DNA from: Pectinatus frisingensis
GTDB lineage: Bacteria; Bacillota; Negativicutes; Selenomonadales; Selenomonadaceae
DNA length: 64,000 nucleotides
Assembly: GCF_015732285.1 (NCBI RefSeq)
Contig: NZ_WIQU01000022.1
Coordinates: forward strand, 68,536-132,535
Reading direction: 5' to 3'
A model generated the notes under the pieces. It saw only the letters and a list, made by a program, of their open reading frames with translations, did no database searches and had not been told where the DNA came from. The number at the start of each line of letters is the position of its first letter. Within the stretch, counting starts at the first letter, position 1. Shown here piece after piece: positions 1 through 9,704 of this stretch. Both the position numbers and the translations under genes were made by a program.

Positions 1-632
1 CCTTGGATAAATCAGCACCATAGTTAGTTGTATCCTGAGCGATGAGATTTATTTCCTTTACACCATTTTTTACCATTTGTAAGGCTTCTTGTTTTATATC
101 ATCGACACTGCGGCTTCGGTAATTGCCGCGAACTAACGGTATCGAACAAAATGCACAGCGATGATTGCAGCCATCGGCTATTTTTATATAGGTGCTGAAA
201 GAAGGCGTTGTTATGATACGAGGCATATCTTTATTGTAAATTGTCTGCATATCATCGATAAATAAAACCCTTTTGCCGTTTAAAACGGCTGTAACAGCGT
301 CCATTATGCGATTCCAGGCACCTGTCCCGATGACGGCATCAGCCTCCGGTATTTCATCAAGTAAAGTTTGTCCATATCGCTGTCCCAGACAGCCGGCGAT
401 AATCAGAGCCTTGCATTTGCCATTGTTTTTGTACTCAACCATATCTAATATGGTTGTTACAGATTCTTCCCGTGCCGATTCAATAAAACTGCAAGTATTA
501 ACAATCAATATATCTGCTTTTGTGGGATCGGATGTTATTTCAACATTATTTTTATTTAAAATACCCAGCATAATTTCTGTGTCAACACGATTCTTAGAAC
601 ATCCAAGACTTACAAATCCGGCTTTTAGCATT
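1..632 (-). CDS. rimO: Ribosomal protein S12 methylthiotransferase RimO (partial, C-terminus off window)
   Basis: Radical-SAM enzyme that adds a methylthio group to the conserved aspartate of ribosomal protein S12. Reading from 632 leftwards, the protein opens MLKAGFVSLGCSKNRVDTE, the typical RimO N-terminus of the UPF0004 domain. Further in, the radical-SAM cluster motif CNHRCAFC (CxxxCxxC) is encoded around positions 150-170, followed by a VRGNYRSR segment typical of the family. About 210 residues are present; the rest of the radical-SAM barrel and the TRAM domain lie beyond base 1. It starts 39 bases after the solute-binding protein gene on the same strand, so it may be read from that transcript. 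RimO is preferred over MiaB because of the LGCSKNRVD start. Confidence 0.93.
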
Positions 633-671
633 TAATTCCTCCAAGTGATGTTAATTTTGATTTAATTCATG

Positions 672-1715
672 TTATTGCAAACGAATATTTTTTACCCATT
701 CATCTAATAAAGATTTCTTTTGGGCATCTGTGAGCGTTGTTGCAAAAGTGTCAAATAATTTTATGTTTTTTCCGGCATATGTTTTATATGCTAAAGTAGA
801 ATAATTAGTCGGTATAAAAAAGAAGCCATTACGTTGTAAACATAGTTGAAGATCGTCACCTAAAAGCCATTGGATAAAATAATCGGCCTGCAGTTTATTA
901 GGGGCATTTTTTAATAGAGCAGTTCCGGTAATTTCAGCATATGTACCATCTTCAGGATAAATTATTGTCAGCGGATAATTATTATTCAGGTATTTGAGGG
1001 CCTCACTTTGCACAGCTATTGATATATTAACTTCTCCCATTCCTGCCATTCTAACTGGAGTTGATAAGTATTTTGAGTATTGAAGTACTTTGGGATGTAT
1101 TTTTTGCAAAAAAGAGAAAGTGTTTTCAGAGCCATAATGTTCAACGAGCGCGTAGAATAATCCAGATGAGACATCAGATGCCAAAAAATCTGTCAAACCT
1201 ATGGTTAAATCTTTATCAGCAGTTAAATCTTCCCAAGTCCGGGGAATAAAAGCTGCCGACTGCAGATAATCTTTGTTGGCACAAAAAATAATCGGATCAT
1301 ACCATACTCCTACCCATAAATTGTTGGTGTCTTTGAATGATTTTGTTACAACATCTTCTTGTTCTGAAGTAGAAGCTGCCAATATACCAGCCGCAGCTGC
1401 CTGACGTAAGATGTCATCACTGGCCAGTATAATATCCCCTTGTCCGTTTAGAGGCATTGTTTTATTTTTTATTTTATCTAATAGTTCCTGTTTGGAAAGC
1501 GGAACAAAATTTACTTTTACTTTGTTGAGTTTTTCATAATCGGCAGCAATTGGCGCCGCCATTTGTGTTGGTAAAGTAGTGTAAATTGTTAATTTATTTT
1601 TGTTTCCAGTGTTTTGTGAGCCGGTTGACGTTTGATAAATCCAATATACGTTTATCGATAGTAAAATCAACAAAATACTGCACGCAATAAAAACTAACGG
1701 TATATAGCGCCGCAT
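672..1715 (-). CDS. Extracellular solute-binding protein (family 1 ABC type), membrane anchored
   Basis: 347-residue periplasmic-binding-type protein. An N-terminal hydrophobic segment (about residues 5-25) works as a signal anchor; a cysteine at 12 lies too close to the N-terminus to be a convincing lipobox. After a short polar linker, the segment KLTIYTTLPTQMAAPIAADY resembles the first strand and helix of iron/spermidine/sulfate-type binding proteins. A hinge-like GVWYDPIIFCANKDYL stretch and C-terminal LPxx/W-rich lobe follow. The ligand cannot be told. A ribosome site AAGGGGTC precedes the ATG by 5 bases. It sits between ftsZ and rimO with no transporter genes nearby, so it may serve a system encoded elsewhere or have a sensing role. 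Function beyond family membership is unknown. Confidence 0.75.
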   Translation of the reverse strand: MRRYIPLVFIACSILLILLSINVYWIYQTSTGSQNTGNKNKLTIYTTLPTQMAAPIAADYEKLNKVKVNFVPLSKQELLDKIKNKTMPLNGQGDIILASDDILRQAAAAGILAASTSEQEDVVTKSFKDTNNLWVGVWYDPIIFCANKDYLQSAAFIPRTWEDLTADKDLTIGLTDFLASDVSSGLFYALVEHYGSENTFSFLQKIHPKVLQYSKYLSTPVRMAGMGEVNISIAVQSEALKYLNNNYPLTIIYPEDGTYAEITGTALLKNAPNKLQADYFIQWLLGDDLQLCLQRNGFFFIPTNYSTLAYKTYAGKNIKLFDTFATTLTDAQKKSLLDEWVKNIRLQ

Positions 1716-1808
1716 AAACAGACCCCTTAATAAATAGTCTTTTTAGGTATTTGCAATAATGTAATGATTAATTGATTGAACTTCATATTAGAAGTATAAC
1801 ATTTTATA

Positions 1809-1850
1809 AAAAATAAGCAACCGTTGGGATTTCAGCGGTTGCTTATTTTT
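1809..1850. terminator. Intrinsic terminator after ftsZ (bidirectional)
   Basis: Perfect 15-bp inverted repeat (1809-1823 and 1836-1850) with a 12-base loop, flanked by A and T runs on both sides. It overlaps the ftsZ stop codon and should end the division-cluster transcript. Confidence 0.85.
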
Positions 1851-2928
1851 ATTTGCTGTTTTTTCTCATCCAAATAGGAATATCCGGTATCTCTTTATCC
1901 ATTTTAAAATCACTTATTTTATGTGTGACTGTATTTACGTCCATTTTTTTACCATCAAGCTCCACTGTTACAGTGCTGTCATCAAAACCGGTAGCGATAA
2001 CCGTAACACGCACACTGTCACCAATATTTTCATCTATTGCTGCCCCAAAAATAATGTTGGCATCTTCATGAGCTGCCTCTGAGATAATTGCTGATGCCTC
2101 ATTGACCTGGAACAGACTCAAATCTGAGCCACCGGTTATATTAAGAAGGACACCTCGTGCACCTTGAATAGATGTTTCTAATAAAGGACTATTGACTGCT
2201 GCTCTTGCAGCATCGACAGCTGCATTTTCACCGGATGACTCACCGATTCCCATGAGGGCAGACCCGGCGTTGTTCATTACTGATTTTACATCGGCAAAAT
2301 CTAAATTGATAAGTCCCGGAATGGCAATTAAATCCGATATTCCCTGAACACCTTGCCGCAAAACATCATCAGCAATGCGAAAAGCATCCATCATAGAAGT
2401 TTTTTTGTCCACTACATCAAGCAGCCGGTCATTAGGAATTGTGATTAAAGTATCAACATTTGTCTTTAAATTGACAATGCCTGATTCTGCTTGTTTAAAA
2501 CGTTTGCGTCCTTCAAAAGTAAATGGCTTGGTTACGACACCTACGGTCAAAGCACCAATCTCCCGGGCACATTCGGCAACTATCGGAGCCGCTCCAGTAC
2601 CAGTACCGCCGCCCATACCGGCAGTCACGAATATCATATCGGCACCACGCAGTGCCCCAAGTAATTCTTCGCGGCTCTCTTCTGCTGCTTTTTCGCCTAT
2701 TTCGGGTTTAGCACCTGCCCCTAAGCCTCGTGTAAGCTTTTCACCTATTTGGATGCGATTTTGTGCTTTGGCGTTTAGTAATGCCTGTGCGTCAGTGTTA
2801 ACAGCTATAAAGTCGACGCCCTTAAGTCCCGATTCAATCATACGATTTACAGCATTATTGCCGCCACCGCCAACACCGATAACTTTTATTTTGGCAAATT
2901 GATCAACGTCCATATCTAATTCAAACAC
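1849..2928 (-). CDS. ftsZ: Cell division protein FtsZ
   Basis: Tubulin-like GTPase that assembles the division ring. The N-terminal nucleotide-binding glycines ([15 protein letters not shown]) and the tubulin signature GGGTGTG (about residues 106-112) are intact, and the T7-loop region [11 protein letters not shown] is present. The C-terminus ends [11 protein letters not shown], a good match to the conserved tail peptide that binds FtsA/ZipA/SepF/MinC. The linker before the tail is short. I place the start at the GTG at 2928 because GGAGGG lies 5 bases upstream; the in-frame ATG at 2976 has no such site. This gives 359 residues, normal for the family. No ftsA lies upstream, so ring anchoring must rely on another partner. 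Confidence 0.97.
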   Translation of the reverse strand: MFELDMDVDQFAKIKVIGVGGGGNNAVNRMIESGLKGVDFIAVNTDAQALLNAKAQNRIQIGEKLTRGLGAGAKPEIGEKAAEESREELLGALRGADMIFVTAGMGGGTGTGAAPIVAECAREIGALTVGVVTKPFTFEGRKRFKQAESGIVNLKTNVDTLITIPNDRLLDVVDKKTSMMDAFRIADDVLRQGVQGISDLIAIPGLINLDFADVKSVMNNAGSALMGIGESSGENAAVDAARAAVNSPLLETSIQGARGVLLNITGGSDLSLFQVNEASAIISEAAHEDANIIFGAAIDENIGDSVRVTVIATGFDDSTVTVELDGKKMDVNTVTHKISDFKMDKEIPDIPIWMRKNSK

Positions 2929-2996
2929 TAGAAGCCCTCCATATATCCCGTATAGAATGTCCCTTAAGACATACAACTCGTCAAATTAATAGTTAT

Positions 2997-3025
2997 ATTA
3001 TATAACATCTGCATTAAATAATCCA
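2997..3025 (-). promoter_or_regulatory. Candidate ftsZ promoter
   Basis: In the gap between the DUF1290 gene and ftsZ, a perfect TATAAT (minus strand, 2997-3002) lies 17 bases from a weak -35 TGGATT (3020-3025). The gap of about 120 bases is the largest in the 3' half of the cluster, which fits an internal promoter giving extra ftsZ transcription. Not proven. Confidence 0.4.
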
Positions 3026-3047
3026 TCTTAATTTTTATATCAGCATA

Positions 3048-3377
3048 CTATTTTTTTATTAAACAGTGTCGCAGATAAGATAAGTTTTTAAAGATTCTGA
3101 GACCGAAAACAAACAGTGCTACATAGTATAAGTCAATGGATAAGTTATCACCGAGATAAACTAAAAGTGCTGCCAGTAATGTATTAGAAAAAAAACCGGT
3201 CAAAAAATTCAGGTTGTCAAATGTTTTGAGAAAAATGGCTTTTAGGGCACCGAATACAGCATCAAAACCAGCTAATAAAGCAACTGAAAATAATTTGCTG
3301 TATTCTACAGGAATAGTTATATTGCAAAAATAACCCACTAGTGCACCGATAACTAAACTGGCAATAGCATAAATCAT
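3048..3377 (-). CDS. Small basic membrane protein, DUF1290 (Sbp family)
   Basis: 109-residue protein that is mostly hydrophobic, with about three membrane segments and a basic C-terminus (LRHCLIKK). The central SVALLAGFDAVFGALKA and FFSNTLLAALLVYLGD segments match the DUF1290 family, called Sbp in Bacillus, which sits in the same place between the DUF881 genes and ftsA/ftsZ. The molecular role of the family is not known. Its start overlaps the DUF881 stop by four bases (ATGA), showing tight translational coupling. Conserved location suggests a link with division or envelope growth; that is inference. Confidence 0.85.
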   Translation of the reverse strand: MIYAIASLVIGALVGYFCNITIPVEYSKLFSVALLAGFDAVFGALKAIFLKTFDNLNFLTGFFSNTLLAALLVYLGDNLSIDLYYVALFVFGLRIFKNLSYLRHCLIKK

Positions 3378-4060
3378 TTTTCTTCGCCTTTCTCCACTGA
3401 TTTTGCATATTTGAAATCATTGGCATGATTGTAAGCCGGAATTGTTAACTGTTCTTTGGTAGAAACATCAATTTTGATTCCCCATACACCCAGGGTTTCA
3501 ATCACACCGCCGCGCATCTTTAATGAGTTTTCCAATGCCTTGGGGTCACCGATAGCTTTGATTTCAAACGGCGGTGCCGAACGTTCATTATTGACCGATA
3601 CTGTCGGTCCGGCGCATCTTATTTCAGTGGTAGCTACTACCCGCTGACCATTTATAGAGATAGCCTCCGCACCGGCAGCACGTAGTTCATTGATGATGCG
3701 CAGCATATCCTCATCATGGACGACATATAAATTGACATTATCATCACCCATTGTTTTTTTACTGCTGTCAGCGACTGTCACTATTATGCCGGGGCCTTCC
3801 ACAGCTGATATGCCCGCTTCAACAATTGCTGAGTCAGTCAGATTAGTTGTCTGAACAGCTGTGCCGTTTTTTATCTGTTCTTTTAATGCGTCACGTTCCC
3901 TCTCTGTTTGCAGCAGACGTTGTGACAACTCTTCGGTACGTTGATACTGAGTCAAATATTTTAAACTATTTTGTGTGGAGTGAAACTGAACGGCGATCAT
4001 GAAACCTAGTATAAAACAAGCTAAAACAATGGATAGGCGGGTGTGTTTTAATGACAACAT
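3374..4060 (-). CDS. DUF881 family protein (YlxW/YlxX-like)
   Basis: 228-residue envelope protein. A single N-terminal membrane segment (about residues 9-25) is followed by a coiled-coil stretch (QYQRTEELSQRLLQTERERD) and then a globular domain with the family's GPGIIVTVADSS and DMLRIINELRAAGAEAISING segments. In Bacillus two such genes (ylxW, ylxX) lie between divIB and sbp; here there is only one. The biochemical role is not established. It lies 16 bases downstream of ftsQ and overlaps the DUF1290 gene by four bases. Confidence 0.88.
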   Translation of the reverse strand: MLSLKHTRLSIVLACFILGFMIAVQFHSTQNSLKYLTQYQRTEELSQRLLQTERERDALKEQIKNGTAVQTTNLTDSAIVEAGISAVEGPGIIVTVADSSKKTMGDDNVNLYVVHDEDMLRIINELRAAGAEAISINGQRVVATTEIRCAGPTVSVNNERSAPPFEIKAIGDPKALENSLKMRGGVIETLGVWGIKIDVSTKEQLTIPAYNHANDFKYAKSVEKGEEK

Positions 4061-4075
4061 AATATTCTCCTAATA

Positions 4076-4798
4076 TCAAGGCTTGAATTTTAACACAGGA
4101 GCTCCATAACTAAAATCGACATAGTCAACAGGTCTGTTCATTCCATTTAAATCATGCAGGAATACGGTTGTTTCTTTAATTTCCTGTTCCAGGAGAGACA
4201 AATCTCCCAATTTTATTTTTACACCACCGGAAGTGTAGGCTATGATGTTTTGCGGGTCTGCTATATTGAGTTCGGCTATCTGTGCTAAAGTATCATTATC
4301 CAAGCCTGATAAATAATGTACGGTTTTGGTGATGGTTTCATCAGTAACAATATCACCAATGTAAACATCGGGCAGGACTGTACCGGTCAGCAGCGGAATC
4401 TTTACAGTGTGTAGATTTTTATAAGCATGTATTATAATATCATTTTGGGCTATATCTACATAGCCATAACTGCATTGTAGTGTAGCCACCGGGTGACGTT
4501 CTCGAATTTCTATGGATAAGGCAATATTGGGGAAATTTCTTCGCACAGTGGCTTTTTCAATGCGTAGATCATTTTCCAGACGGTTTTGCAGATTATCCGT
4601 ACTGATTGCAAATATGTTTACCGGATCTTTTATCCCGGCGATAGAGCAGATTTCGTCTTTATTCAAAGTTTCGTTGCCGCTGACGGATATATGTCCCACG
4701 GTTAACAATGGTGAACGAAGCAATATAATGATAACAGTAATGCATAAAAGTAATAAAATACTTTTTCCAATATAACGTTTAAAAATATTTTTCTTCAT
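4076..4798 (-). CDS. ftsQ: Cell division protein FtsQ/DivIB
   Basis: Bitopic division protein that links the periplasmic part of the divisome with FtsB/FtsL. Seen here: a short basic cytoplasmic N-terminus (MKKNIFKRYIGK), one membrane segment (about residues 13-28), then a POTRA domain beginning LLTVGHISVSGNETLNKDEI and a beta domain with the ERHPVATLQ motif typical of FtsQ. At 240 residues it is of normal length. It lies between ddl and the DUF881 gene, the usual place. A partner FtsL is encoded at the other end of the cluster. Confidence 0.9.
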   Translation of the reverse strand: MKKNIFKRYIGKSILLLLCITVIIILLRSPLLTVGHISVSGNETLNKDEICSIAGIKDPVNIFAISTDNLQNRLENDLRIEKATVRRNFPNIALSIEIRERHPVATLQCSYGYVDIAQNDIIIHAYKNLHTVKIPLLTGTVLPDVYIGDIVTDETITKTVHYLSGLDNDTLAQIAELNIADPQNIIAYTSGGVKIKLGDLSLLEQEIKETTVFLHDLNGMNRPVDYVDFSYGAPVLKFKP

Positions 4799-4846
4799 GC
4801 TCGACTTAAAGGCATCTGCCAGCTCCTTCCGCCCTAAATTAATGAT

Positions 4847-5776
4847 TTATTCAATCATATCCAGCATCATTTCACATAAATCAGGAAATTCTATTCCGGC
4901 ATGACGGGCTGTATCAGGGACAAGCGAAGTCTCCGTCAATCCCGGTACTGTGTTTATTTCTAATACATATGGTATGTTATCTTCGCTTAGAATCAAATCT
5001 ACCCTGGCTACACCGCTGCAGTCGGTTATATTGCAGGCCTCAATGGAAATGTCGTTAATTTTTTCTGTCAGTTCTTTTGAAATAGGGGCCGGTATGATAT
5101 GTTTTGAGCAGCCTTTGGTATATTTATTATGATAATCATAAATGCCATTTTGTGCAACTATTTCGATTATCGGCATGGCTTTTTTTTGTTTGTTGCCGTA
5201 TACGGCTACAGTAAGTTCCCGTCCTCTTATGAATTCTTCAACGATTATTTCATGGCTGTATTTGAACGCTTCATTTAATCCTTTTGTCAGTTCATTTTTA
5301 TCCTTTACAGTAAAAACACCAATACTGGATCCCTGATCCACGGCTTTTACTACCATAGGAAAATCAAATTCATCCATAATATGGGTTTTTATATCGATAT
5401 CATCTGCGATGGCATCTTTAAAAAATAAAGTTCGCGGTGTATTTATTCCTGCTGATAAGAAGATTCTTTTACTGGCTGCCTTATTCATTGTCAAAGCGCT
5501 TGCTAAGACGCCTGAACCGGTGCAGGGCATGTCAATCATCTGCATGGCTGCATATAGCAGACCATCTTCACCGTACTTGCCATGTACGGCATTAAATACG
5601 ACATCACAACCACTGGATTTTACATCATTTACCAAGGTATGCGGACATAATTCTAATGCAGTTACCTCATAACCTTTACTGCGCAAAGCTTCTGTAACAG
5701 CCTGGCCCGTAAGACGGGATATTTGTGCTTCTGAAGATGGGCCGCCCATGACAACGGCAATTTTATTATATTTCAC
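4847..5776 (-). CDS. ddl: D-alanine--D-alanine ligase
   Basis: ATP-grasp enzyme making the D-Ala-D-Ala dipeptide for peptidoglycan. The N-terminal VVMGGPSSEAQISRLTG, the FPMVVKAVDQGSSIGV ATP-grasp segment, the EEFIRGRELTVAVYG strand and the C-terminal LEINTVPGLTETSL metal-binding motif are all present. I choose the GTG at 5776 as start since AAGGAG sits 6 bases before it; the upstream in-frame ATG at 5794 would place this site inside the gene. This gives 309 residues, normal for Ddl. It directly follows murC; the usual murB between them is absent. Confidence 0.95.
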   Translation of the reverse strand: MKYNKIAVVMGGPSSEAQISRLTGQAVTEALRSKGYEVTALELCPHTLVNDVKSSGCDVVFNAVHGKYGEDGLLYAAMQMIDMPCTGSGVLASALTMNKAASKRIFLSAGINTPRTLFFKDAIADDIDIKTHIMDEFDFPMVVKAVDQGSSIGVFTVKDKNELTKGLNEAFKYSHEIIVEEFIRGRELTVAVYGNKQKKAMPIIEIVAQNGIYDYHNKYTKGCSKHIIPAPISKELTEKINDISIEACNITDCSGVARVDLILSEDNIPYVLEINTVPGLTETSLVPDTARHAGIEFPDLCEMMLDMIE

Positions 5777-5800
5777 TTTATATTCTCCTTGCATTCGGCA

Positions 5801-7165
5801 TTATTGTAAATTACGGGCCAAAGTTTCACCGCATTTGAAGATATTTCCTGCACCCATGGTTATTATAAGGTCACCAGACTGCATTATGTTTTGTACATAG
5901 GGAGCTATTTTGTCCATATCCGGGATATAAACTGCTTTTTTTCCGGTCTTTTCTACTTCAGTGACTATTGTTTTACCACTGATGCCGGGTATTGGCGATT
6001 CACCCGCAGAGTAAATATCAGTAAAGATTAAAATGTCTGCAGGTGAAAAACAATGGCCAAATTCCGCTGCTAAAAGCTTAGTACGGCTGTAACGGTGTGG
6101 TTGAAATATACAGATAAGCCGTTTGGGCTGAGTCTGCCTGGCAGCTTCCAATGTAGTTTTTATTTCTGTCGGATGATGGGCGTAGTCATCAACAATCCAA
6201 TAAGAAGCCGTTCTTTTTTTAGTTTGAAAACGACGCTTGGCACCGTGAAATAATTTGAAGCCATCGGCTATTTTTTCAACTGGTATGTCCAAAAATCTGC
6301 ACACGGCTATCGCGGCCAAAGCATTTAATATATTGTGGCGTCCTGGAATATTAAGCTCAATATGGCCAATTAAATTTTCTTTGTAAGTTACATCAAATGA
6401 AGTTGTCGTTTTGGACATTTTTATATTGGCGGCTCTATAATCGGCGGGGGTATCTATGGCATACGAAATATATGGTTTTGTGGTATCACTAATTATTTTG
6501 CGGACATTTTTATGATCCAGGCAAAGAACGGCTGTGCCCTTTTCACTTATATTGCCAATAAATTGTTTGAAGGCATTTATAATGTTTTCCATGTTGCCAT
6601 AATGGTCCATATGGTCATCTTCAATGTTTGTTACGACTGCAATATAGGGATCAAATTTGAGGAAAGAACCGTCGCTTTCATCGGCTTCGGCAATTACATA
6701 GTCACTTTTGCCAAGACGGGCGTTGCCATGAAAATAGTCTACCACACCACCAATTAAAACGGTAGGATCTATTCCAGCATTGTCCAGGATAACACTAAGC
6801 ATTGATGAAGTGGTAGTTTTACCATGCGAACCGGCCACTGCAATACCTTTTGCTGAATTCAGCAAGGCTGCCAATACATCTGAGCGATGGTACACCGTTA
6901 TATTTTTTTGCCGCGCCGCCAACAATTCCGGGTTGTCTTTTGCTATTGCCGACGATATAACCACAGCATCACAATCTTTTATATTATCGGCACAATGATT
7001 ATGGTATATTTGTGCGCCCTTTTGTTTTAAATTAACTATTATATCAGAATTATTTAAATCGGAACCGGTTATTTTATAGCCTTTTTCAAGCAATATTTCT
7101 GCAATTGCACTCATTCCTACTCCACCGATACCGATAAAATGAAATTTTTTCATTTTTTTAAGCAA
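5801..7165 (-). CDS. murC: UDP-N-acetylmuramate--L-alanine ligase
   Basis: Mur ligase adding L-alanine to UDP-MurNAc in the cytoplasm. The protein opens with the Rossmann-like FHFIGIGGVGMSAIAEIL, has the ATP-binding GSHGKTTT loop at about residues 112-119, the central ADESDGSFL segment and a C-terminal HHPTEIKTTLEAAR domain. The start is TTG (7165), with GGGGGC 8 bases upstream; an ATG four codons later is the only alternative. 454 residues is a normal length. It lies 21 bases downstream of murG. No MurB domain is fused to it. Confidence 0.96.
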   Translation of the reverse strand: MLKKMKKFHFIGIGGVGMSAIAEILLEKGYKITGSDLNNSDIIVNLKQKGAQIYHNHCADNIKDCDAVVISSAIAKDNPELLAARQKNITVYHRSDVLAALLNSAKGIAVAGSHGKTTTSSMLSVILDNAGIDPTVLIGGVVDYFHGNARLGKSDYVIAEADESDGSFLKFDPYIAVVTNIEDDHMDHYGNMENIINAFKQFIGNISEKGTAVLCLDHKNVRKIISDTTKPYISYAIDTPADYRAANIKMSKTTTSFDVTYKENLIGHIELNIPGRHNILNALAAIAVCRFLDIPVEKIADGFKLFHGAKRRFQTKKRTASYWIVDDYAHHPTEIKTTLEAARQTQPKRLICIFQPHRYSRTKLLAAEFGHCFSPADILIFTDIYSAGESPIPGISGKTIVTEVEKTGKKAVYIPDMDKIAPYVQNIMQSGDLIITMGAGNIFKCGETLARNLQ

Positions 7166-7186
7166 CGAAATAGCCCCCTGAAATTC

Positions 7187-8302
7187 TCATTTTTTATTTT
7201 TTATAATTGAAAATATTATGTCCACAATAGTTTTAGCTGCTTCGGGATGTCCCATGGCCTTACTGTTCACCGACATTGCAGTAAGGTGTTTTGGTGATGC
7301 CAGAAGTTTTTGCAGTTCATTAAGCAGCCGTTTTCCGGTCAATTCAGAATTAAGTATCATTACGGCAGCATCATGCTTTACCAATGCCCGTGCATTAAAT
7401 TCCTGATGATTTTCAGCTGCATAAGGATAGGGAATTAATATAGATGGAATGCCACAGGCTGTTATTTCTGACAAGCCGATTGCACCGGCGCGAGAAACTG
7501 CTATGTCGGCTGCAGCCAATGCTTTGGGCATATTATATAGATATGGTTTTATAAAAATATTATTTGCCGTTTTTATGTCAATATTATTTTTCTTTAAATT
7601 TTGGATGACTCTGTCATATTCAGTTTTACCAGTTATATGAAGAAATTGTACAGACGGATCATTAATAAAGTATTTGTACACAGATACCATGGCCTCGTTG
7701 ATACGCCGGGCTCCTCTGCTGCCGCCTGTGACTAAAATGGTTTTTTTATTTTCGTCGAGTTGCAGAGCTTTTGCTGCTGCGCAGCGGGAATATTCAAGAA
7801 CAGAGTGTCTGATAGGATTGCCGGTCAAAACGGTTTTAGCAGTGGGAAAATGCTGGCAGGCCGATTCATAACCACAAGCTATTTTGGTAACAAATTTGGC
7901 TAATATTTTGTTGGTAATACCAGGAATAGCATTTTGGTCCTGTACTAATGTAGGAATTTTAAGTAAAGCTGCAGTCAGTAAAATCGGACCGCTGACATAA
8001 CCGCCGGTGCCAATAACGGCATCCGGGTTAAATTTTTTTATGATGCGGTAAGCTTTGCATAAACTCCATAATGCTTTGGCAGCAACTGCCAAATTTTTGA
8101 TTGTGGCTCTGCGGGCAAAACCTTCTATGTTTATTGTAACAAAGGGAATGTCTTCTTTGGGAATAATATCTGCTTCCAGTCCATTTTTAGTGCCAACATA
8201 TAGAATTTGGGCAGACGGATGCCGTTGCTTGATGTTGTCAATCAAAGTTATAGCCGGGTAAATATGTCCGCCGGTACCACCACCGGAAAAAATAAATCTC
8301 AT
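7187..8302 (-). CDS. murG: UDP-GlcNAc:lipid I N-acetylglucosaminyltransferase MurG
   Basis: GT28 glycosyltransferase converting lipid I to lipid II at the inner face of the membrane. Visible signatures are the N-terminal GGGTGGHIYPAITL loop, VIGTGGYVSGPILLTA, the second GGSRGARRIN loop and the SRAGAIGLSEITACGIPSILIPYP donor-binding segment. Length 371 is usual. It follows murD by 24 bases; in many Firmicutes ftsW sits in that gap and is missing here. Confidence 0.96.
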   Translation of the reverse strand: MRFIFSGGGTGGHIYPAITLIDNIKQRHPSAQILYVGTKNGLEADIIPKEDIPFVTINIEGFARRATIKNLAVAAKALWSLCKAYRIIKKFNPDAVIGTGGYVSGPILLTAALLKIPTLVQDQNAIPGITNKILAKFVTKIACGYESACQHFPTAKTVLTGNPIRHSVLEYSRCAAAKALQLDENKKTILVTGGSRGARRINEAMVSVYKYFINDPSVQFLHITGKTEYDRVIQNLKKNNIDIKTANNIFIKPYLYNMPKALAAADIAVSRAGAIGLSEITACGIPSILIPYPYAAENHQEFNARALVKHDAAVMILNSELTGKRLLNELQKLLASPKHLTAMSVNSKAMGHPEAAKTIVDIIFSIIKNKK

Positions 8303-8326
8303 AATTATACTACCTGCTTTTAATTA

Positions 8327-9688
8327 TTACAGTGCTTTTACAATTTTTTTAAAATCTTTGCCGCGCGCCTCATAGCCGTCATACATATCAAAACTTGCGC
8401 AGGCCGGAGAGAACAATACTGTCTGGGGAATGCGGGCAAGGCTGTGGGCTGTTTTAACCGCCTCAGACATAGAATAACCAACCATTGAGATGTTTTCTGC
8501 AGCAAATCCATTGGCTATAGCCGCTGCTTTGAAACGATCGGCGGCATCTCCCAACAGTATTAACTTATCCACACGTTCTGCTACTAATTTCATAAAGTCA
8601 GTTAAATCAGTTTGCTTATCACGTCCGCCGGCAATCAATATTATGTGATTGGGAAAAGATTCCAAGGCTTTTACAGCAGCGTCTGTATTAGTCGCTTTGG
8701 AATCATTATAATAATGAATCCCATTAAGAATTCTAACAGGTTCGATACGATGCTCAACACCAGGAAAGGTTTTCAGCACTTGTGCAATTTGTTCAATGCC
8801 GACACCCGCCAAAAAAGCCATTGCAGTGGCGGCCAACGCATTTTCAATATTATGGCTGCCTTTTATTTTTATTTCATCAAGCTGACATACATCATACACT
8901 TTATTTTGCCATTTTACTACTAAGCTGCCATTTATAGCAACAGCTCCTTCGGATAAATTGGTTTTGCGACTGAAAAACATAACAGTGCTGTCAGCTCGTT
9001 CAGCCATGTCCCGGGTACGTAAATCATCAAAATTAAGTACGAGAAAATCATTTTTTGTCTGGTCTGCAAAAATTTTTTCCTTGGTTTTTTGATAGGTTTC
9101 CATGGAACCATGGCGAACTATGTGATCAGGTGTGACATTGAGGACAGCTGCTATATGTGGATGAAAAACACTTGTACTTTCCAGCTGATAGCTTGATATT
9201 TCAGCTATTGTGCAGCCATCGGCGCCAACACGTAATACTTCATCACATAGCGGTACGCCAATATTGCCGCCGACACCGACATTATGGCAATGTTTTTTCA
9301 TCAGAAGCCCTAATAGAGTAGTTGTCGTGGTTTTACCATTTGTTCCCGTTATTGCATAAATTGGTGCTTTAGCCAAATGCCATGCAAATTCAATCTCACT
9401 CATTATTTTTATACCCATATCCATTGCCTGCTTAAATAAAGGTGTATATAACGGTACGGCTGGTGATAAAAGTACATAATCGGCTGATTTTAGCAGATCT
9501 ATAGTCTGTTTCCCCAGCACGACACGGATATCGAGATTTTTTAGTTCAGATAAATCATATCTTATTTTATCAGCAGTGTTGGTGTCACTTATGATTACAA
9601 ATGCACCTGACTTTTTTGCTATCTTAGCTGCGGCAATTCCGCTTATACCGGCGCCTATTATAACAATTTTTTTATCTTTTAAGTCCAT
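8327..9688 (-). CDS. murD: UDP-N-acetylmuramoylalanine--D-glutamate ligase
   Basis: Mur ligase adding D-glutamate. The N-terminal KIVIIGAGISGIAAAK binds the UMP moiety, GTNGKTTTT (about 115-123) is the ATP loop, and the C-terminal NDSKATNTDAAVKAL and SPACASFDMYDGYEARG segments are hallmark MurD motifs. 453 residues is normal. It lies 16 bases downstream of mraY in the same operon. Confidence 0.96.
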   Translation of the reverse strand: MDLKDKKIVIIGAGISGIAAAKIAKKSGAFVIISDTNTADKIRYDLSELKNLDIRVVLGKQTIDLLKSADYVLLSPAVPLYTPLFKQAMDMGIKIMSEIEFAWHLAKAPIYAITGTNGKTTTTTLLGLLMKKHCHNVGVGGNIGVPLCDEVLRVGADGCTIAEISSYQLESTSVFHPHIAAVLNVTPDHIVRHGSMETYQKTKEKIFADQTKNDFLVLNFDDLRTRDMAERADSTVMFFSRKTNLSEGAVAINGSLVVKWQNKVYDVCQLDEIKIKGSHNIENALAATAMAFLAGVGIEQIAQVLKTFPGVEHRIEPVRILNGIHYYNDSKATNTDAAVKALESFPNHIILIAGGRDKQTDLTDFMKLVAERVDKLILLGDAADRFKAAAIANGFAAENISMVGYSMSEAVKTAHSLARIPQTVLFSPACASFDMYDGYEARGKDFKKIVKAL

Positions 9689-9704
9689 ATAATTATCTTC
9701 TTTC

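Noticed and set aside
2375-2902. A 175-codon open frame on the plus strand opposite ftsZ
   Set aside because: It is a mirror of the strongly biased ftsZ coding strand, has no ribosome site and no recognisable domain.
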